Shown: piece after piece, positions 4,171 through 6,127 of the stretch | Position numbering within the stretch: the first letter of the stretch is position 1 | Layout of the letters: every line of letters starts with the position of its first letter | Assembly (NCBI GenBank): GCA_945631445.1 | Contig: CALZCR010000120.1 | Coordinates: 1-6,127 of the forward strand | Length of the DNA: 6,127 nt | Origin: an uncultured Corynebacterium sp. | Lineage (GTDB): Bacteria; Actinomycetota; Actinomycetes; Mycobacteriales; Mycobacteriaceae | Reading direction: 5' to 3' | Translations under genes and position numbers: made by a program | The notes under the pieces: generated by a model | Database searches by the model: none | Seen by the model: only the letters and a program-made list of their open reading frames with translations | What the model was told of the DNA's origin: nothing

Positions 4171-5559
4171 GTGACTGCCAAGCCCTCTGTGTCCACGATC
4201 GGTGAGCTGCGGGCCACCGACTACACCCACCGTCCCCTGCGCGAAGAGATCCGCGAGAACCTGCTGGCCAAACTCGCCGCCGGTGAGGACCCCTGGCCGG
4301 GTCTGCACGGTCTGGAAAGCACCGTCATCCCGCAGGTCGAGCGCGCCTTGATCGCCGGCCACGACATCGTCCTGCTGGGTGAGCGAGGCCAAGGCAAGAC
4401 CCGGTTGCTGCGCTCCATGACGGGGCTGCTCGACGAATGGATCCCCGTCGTCGCCGACACCGATCTGCGCGAAGACCCCTACGCCCCGATCACCGAGGCC
4501 ACCCGCCGCCGCCTCGAGAAAGAGGGCGACGACCTGCCCATCGAGTGGCTGCACCGCGACGAGCGCTACGCGGAAAAACTCGCCACCCCGGACACCTCGG
4601 TGGCGGACTTGATCGGCGACGTCGACCCGATGCGCGTGGCCGAGGGACGCCGCCTGGGCGACCCGGAGACGATCCACTACGGGCTGATCCCGCGTTCCAA
4701 CCGCGGCATCGTGGCCATCAACGAGCTGCCGGATCTGGCCGAGCGCATCCAGGTGTCCATGCTCAACGTCATGGAGGAGCGCGACGTCCAGATCCGCGGC
4801 TACATGCTGCGCCTGCCCCTCGACGTGCTGGTGGTGGCCTCTGCGAACCCAGAGGACTACACCAACCGCGGGCGCATCATCACCCCGCTGAAGGACCGCT
4901 TCGGCGCGGAGGTGCGCACCCACTACCCGTTGGCGTTGGAAGACGAGATCGCCGTCATCGAGCAGGAGGCCGAGCTGCTGGCCGAGGTGCCCCCGGCGCT
5001 GCTGGAGATCCTGGCGCGCTTCACCCGCGCCCTGCGCGAGTCCTCGGCGGTGAACCAGCGGGCGGGCGTGTCCGCGCGTTTTTCCATCGCCGGCGCCGAA
5101 ACCGTCGCTGCCGCGGCCCGTCATCGCGCCGCCGTGCGCGGGGAAGACGCCGCCGTCGCTCGCCTCGTCGATCTGGAGGCGGCCGTCGACGTGCTCGGCG
5201 GCAAGATCGAATTCGAGCCGGGCGAAGAAGGCCGCGAGTGGGAGATCCTGGATTACCTGCTGCGCACCGCCACCGCCGCCACCGTCCGTGAGCGTCTGCG
5301 CGGCGTGGACTTCTCCCCGCTGATCGAGGCACTCGACGGCGCCACCACCGTCTCCACCGGCGAGCAGGTCACCGCGGCCGAGTTCCTCGCCGGGCTGCCG
5401 GAGCTGGGTGAGTCGGACCTGTACAGCGATCTGGCCACCGCTTTCGGCGCCACCGACGACGGTACGCGCGCCAGCGCCATTGAGCTCGCCTTCGAGGCGC
5501 TCTACCTCTCCCGGAAGATCTCCAAGGATTCCGGCGAGGGCACCACCATCTACGGCTGA
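4171..5559 (+). CDS. MoxR/magnesium-chelatase-I-type AAA+ ATPase
   Basis: AAA+ ATPase (462 aa), probably a chaperone that works with a VWA-domain partner to remodel or insert metal into a target protein; the target is unknown. The Walker A motif GERGQGKT is at residues 70-77 (K76, T77). The Walker B-like strand IVAINELPDL (180-189) has E185 in the catalytic position. Sensor 1 is the Asn in SANPED (N226), a likely arginine finger is R243 in LKDRFG, and a sensor-2 Arg may be R303 in VSARFS. The N-terminus (GELRATDY to EEIRENLL) and the whole core closely resemble mycobacterial Rv0958, annotated as a possible magnesium chelatase. Photosynthetic chelatase function is not expected, since no chlorophyll gene is near. 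The start is GTG 4171, chosen from the family N-terminus and the promoter position; the frame runs open further upstream, but only as antisense of the phosphatase. Two in-frame TGA codons end it (5557 and 5569). The VWA gene follows after 22 bases. Confidence 0.92.
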   Translation: MTAKPSVSTIGELRATDYTHRPLREEIRENLLAKLAAGEDPWPGLHGLESTVIPQVERALIAGHDIVLLGERGQGKTRLLRSMTGLLDEWIPVVADTDLREDPYAPITEATRRRLEKEGDDLPIEWLHRDERYAEKLATPDTSVADLIGDVDPMRVAEGRRLGDPETIHYGLIPRSNRGIVAINELPDLAERIQVSMLNVMEERDVQIRGYMLRLPLDVLVVASANPEDYTNRGRIITPLKDRFGAEVRTHYPLALEDEIAVIEQEAELLAEVPPALLEILARFTRALRESSAVNQRAGVSARFSIAGAETVAAAARHRAAVRGEDAAVARLVDLEAAVDVLGGKIEFEPGEEGREWEILDYLLRTATAATVRERLRGVDFSPLIEALDGATTVSTGEQVTAAEFLAGLPELGESDLYSDLATAFGATDDGTRASAIELAFEALYLSRKISKDSGEGTTIYG

Positions 5560-5570
5560 ATCATCGGCTG

Positions 5571-5576
5571 AGGAGG
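5571..5576 (+). promoter_or_regulatory. Strong ribosome binding site for the VWA-protein gene
   Basis: A perfect AGGAGG lies five bases before the ATG at 5582 and fixes that start. It contrasts with the absence of any such site before the upstream ATPase gene. The short gap carries a repeated CGGCTGA (5553-5559 and 5565-5571), which places a second in-frame TGA before the ribosome binding site. Confidence 0.85.
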
Positions 5577-5581
5577 CCCCT

Positions 5582-6127
5582 ATGTCCACGAGCCACACCT
5601 CTTCCGGCCACGGGCGACGTTCCCGCTACGGCCGCTACACCGGCGGGCCCGACCCGCTGGCCCCGCCCGCCGACCTGACGGAAGCCCTCGACGCCGTCGC
5701 CGAGGACGTCATGGCCGGCTACTCCCCCGAACGCGCCCTGCAGGAGTTCCTGCGTCGCGGCGGGCGCGGCCGCGAAGGCTACGACGACCTGGCCCGCCGC
5801 CTCGCCGAAAAACGCCGCGAACTGCTGCAACAGCATAATCTCGGCGGCACGTTGCAGGAGGTCCAGAAACTTCTCGACGACGCCGTCCTGGCCGAACGCG
5901 GCCAACTCGCCCGCGACGTCATGATGGACGACACCGACCGCACCCTCCGAGAGATGCAGCTGGAGAACCTGCCGGACTCCACCGCCGCGGCGGTCAACGA
6001 ATTGTCGAACTACGATTGGCAGTCCACCGACGCGCGCGAGAAGTTCGAGCAGATCAAGGACATGCTCGGCCGCGAATTCCTGGACCAGCGCTTCGCCGGC
6101 ATGAAGCAGGCGCTGGAAGGCGCCACC
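5582..6127 (+). CDS. VWA-domain protein partner of the MoxR-type ATPase, N-terminal part (partial)
   Basis: Open frame of 182 codons running off the right end of the window. The start at ATG 5582 is fixed by AGGAGG five bases upstream. The visible part is polar, alpha-helical and soluble, with no signal peptide or membrane segment. It opens with a basic, Ser/Gly-rich tail (SGHGRRSRYGRYTGGPDP), then a helical region with LTEALDAVAEDVM, a long charged helix around ARRLAEKRRELLQQHNL, and NYDWQSTDAREKFEQIKD. It ends at LDQRFAGMKQALEGA. From memory this order of segments matches mycobacterial Rv0959, whose von Willebrand A domain lies in the C-terminal part, outside this window. The gene sits 22 bases after its ATPase partner, as MoxR and VWA genes usually do, so the two proteins likely form an ATPase-substrate-binding pair. 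The VWA domain and its MIDAS site are not visible here and are inferred. Confidence 0.82.
   Translation, partial: MSTSHTSSGHGRRSRYGRYTGGPDPLAPPADLTEALDAVAEDVMAGYSPERALQEFLRRGGRGREGYDDLARRLAEKRRELLQQHNLGGTLQEVQKLLDDAVLAERGQLARDVMMDDTDRTLREMQLENLPDSTAAAVNELSNYDWQSTDAREKFEQIKDMLGREFLDQRFAGMKQALEGAT

Noticed and set aside
4093..5598. Minus-strand open frame of about 500 codons opposite the ATPase gene
   Set aside because: It is a high-GC shadow of a gene with clear Walker motifs on the plus strand, and its composition (Gly, Ala, Asp, Val, Gln) shows no domain.

Overview
The window is high-GC DNA of actinobacterial type, most likely Corynebacteriales and possibly Corynebacterium. The evidence is four genes whose closest relatives I know are actinobacterial: an SCO1664-family kinase-like protein, an MSMEG_4193-type histidine phosphatase, and a MoxR/ChlI-type ATPase next to a VWA-protein gene, as in mycobacterial Rv0958-Rv0959. 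Leaderless-looking starts, GTG/TTG start codons and a GlxR/CRP-like site agree with this. The genus is an inference. I see no mobile element, tRNA, rRNA or CRISPR array.

Left end (1-536, minus strand): the start of a molybdenum hydroxylase operon. A PaoA/YagT-like two-[2Fe-2S] subunit overlaps by ATGA the first codons of what should be the FAD subunit. The Mo-cofactor subunit would lie beyond base 1.

Middle left (537-1278): a 742-base interval with no large gene. It holds a possible small lipoprotein gene (670-813). It also holds an AT-richer control region at about 960-1060, with a 7-base direct repeat, a CRP/GlxR-like site and a TATAAA -10 candidate. A leader of roughly 215 bases follows, rich in inverted repeats and ending in a long irregular hairpin that abuts the ribosome binding site of the next gene.

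Centre (1279-2679, plus strand): a full-length flavin monooxygenase that closely resembles bacterial trimethylamine monooxygenase (Tmm). It starts at TTG and carries all the diagnostic FMO motifs. It stands alone, without the usual TMAO-demethylase neighbour inside this window. It converges on the next operon with 19 bases between the stop codons.

Right centre (2699-4080, minus strand): a translationally coupled pair, a histidine phosphatase followed by an SCO1664-family kinase-like protein. The DUF3090 gene that separates them in mycobacteria is absent here.

Right end (4171-6127, plus strand): an AAA+ ATPase of the MoxR/magnesium-chelatase-I type, then the start of its VWA-domain partner, cut by the window edge. 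The 90-base gap between the two divergent operons holds two back-to-back promoter candidates, each placed so that transcription would start at or within a few bases of the start codon.

Functionally, the left half is small-molecule oxidation (an aldehyde or heterocycle hydroxylase plus an N/S-oxygenating FMO). The right half is a conserved actinobacterial housekeeping neighbourhood whose exact role is unknown to me.
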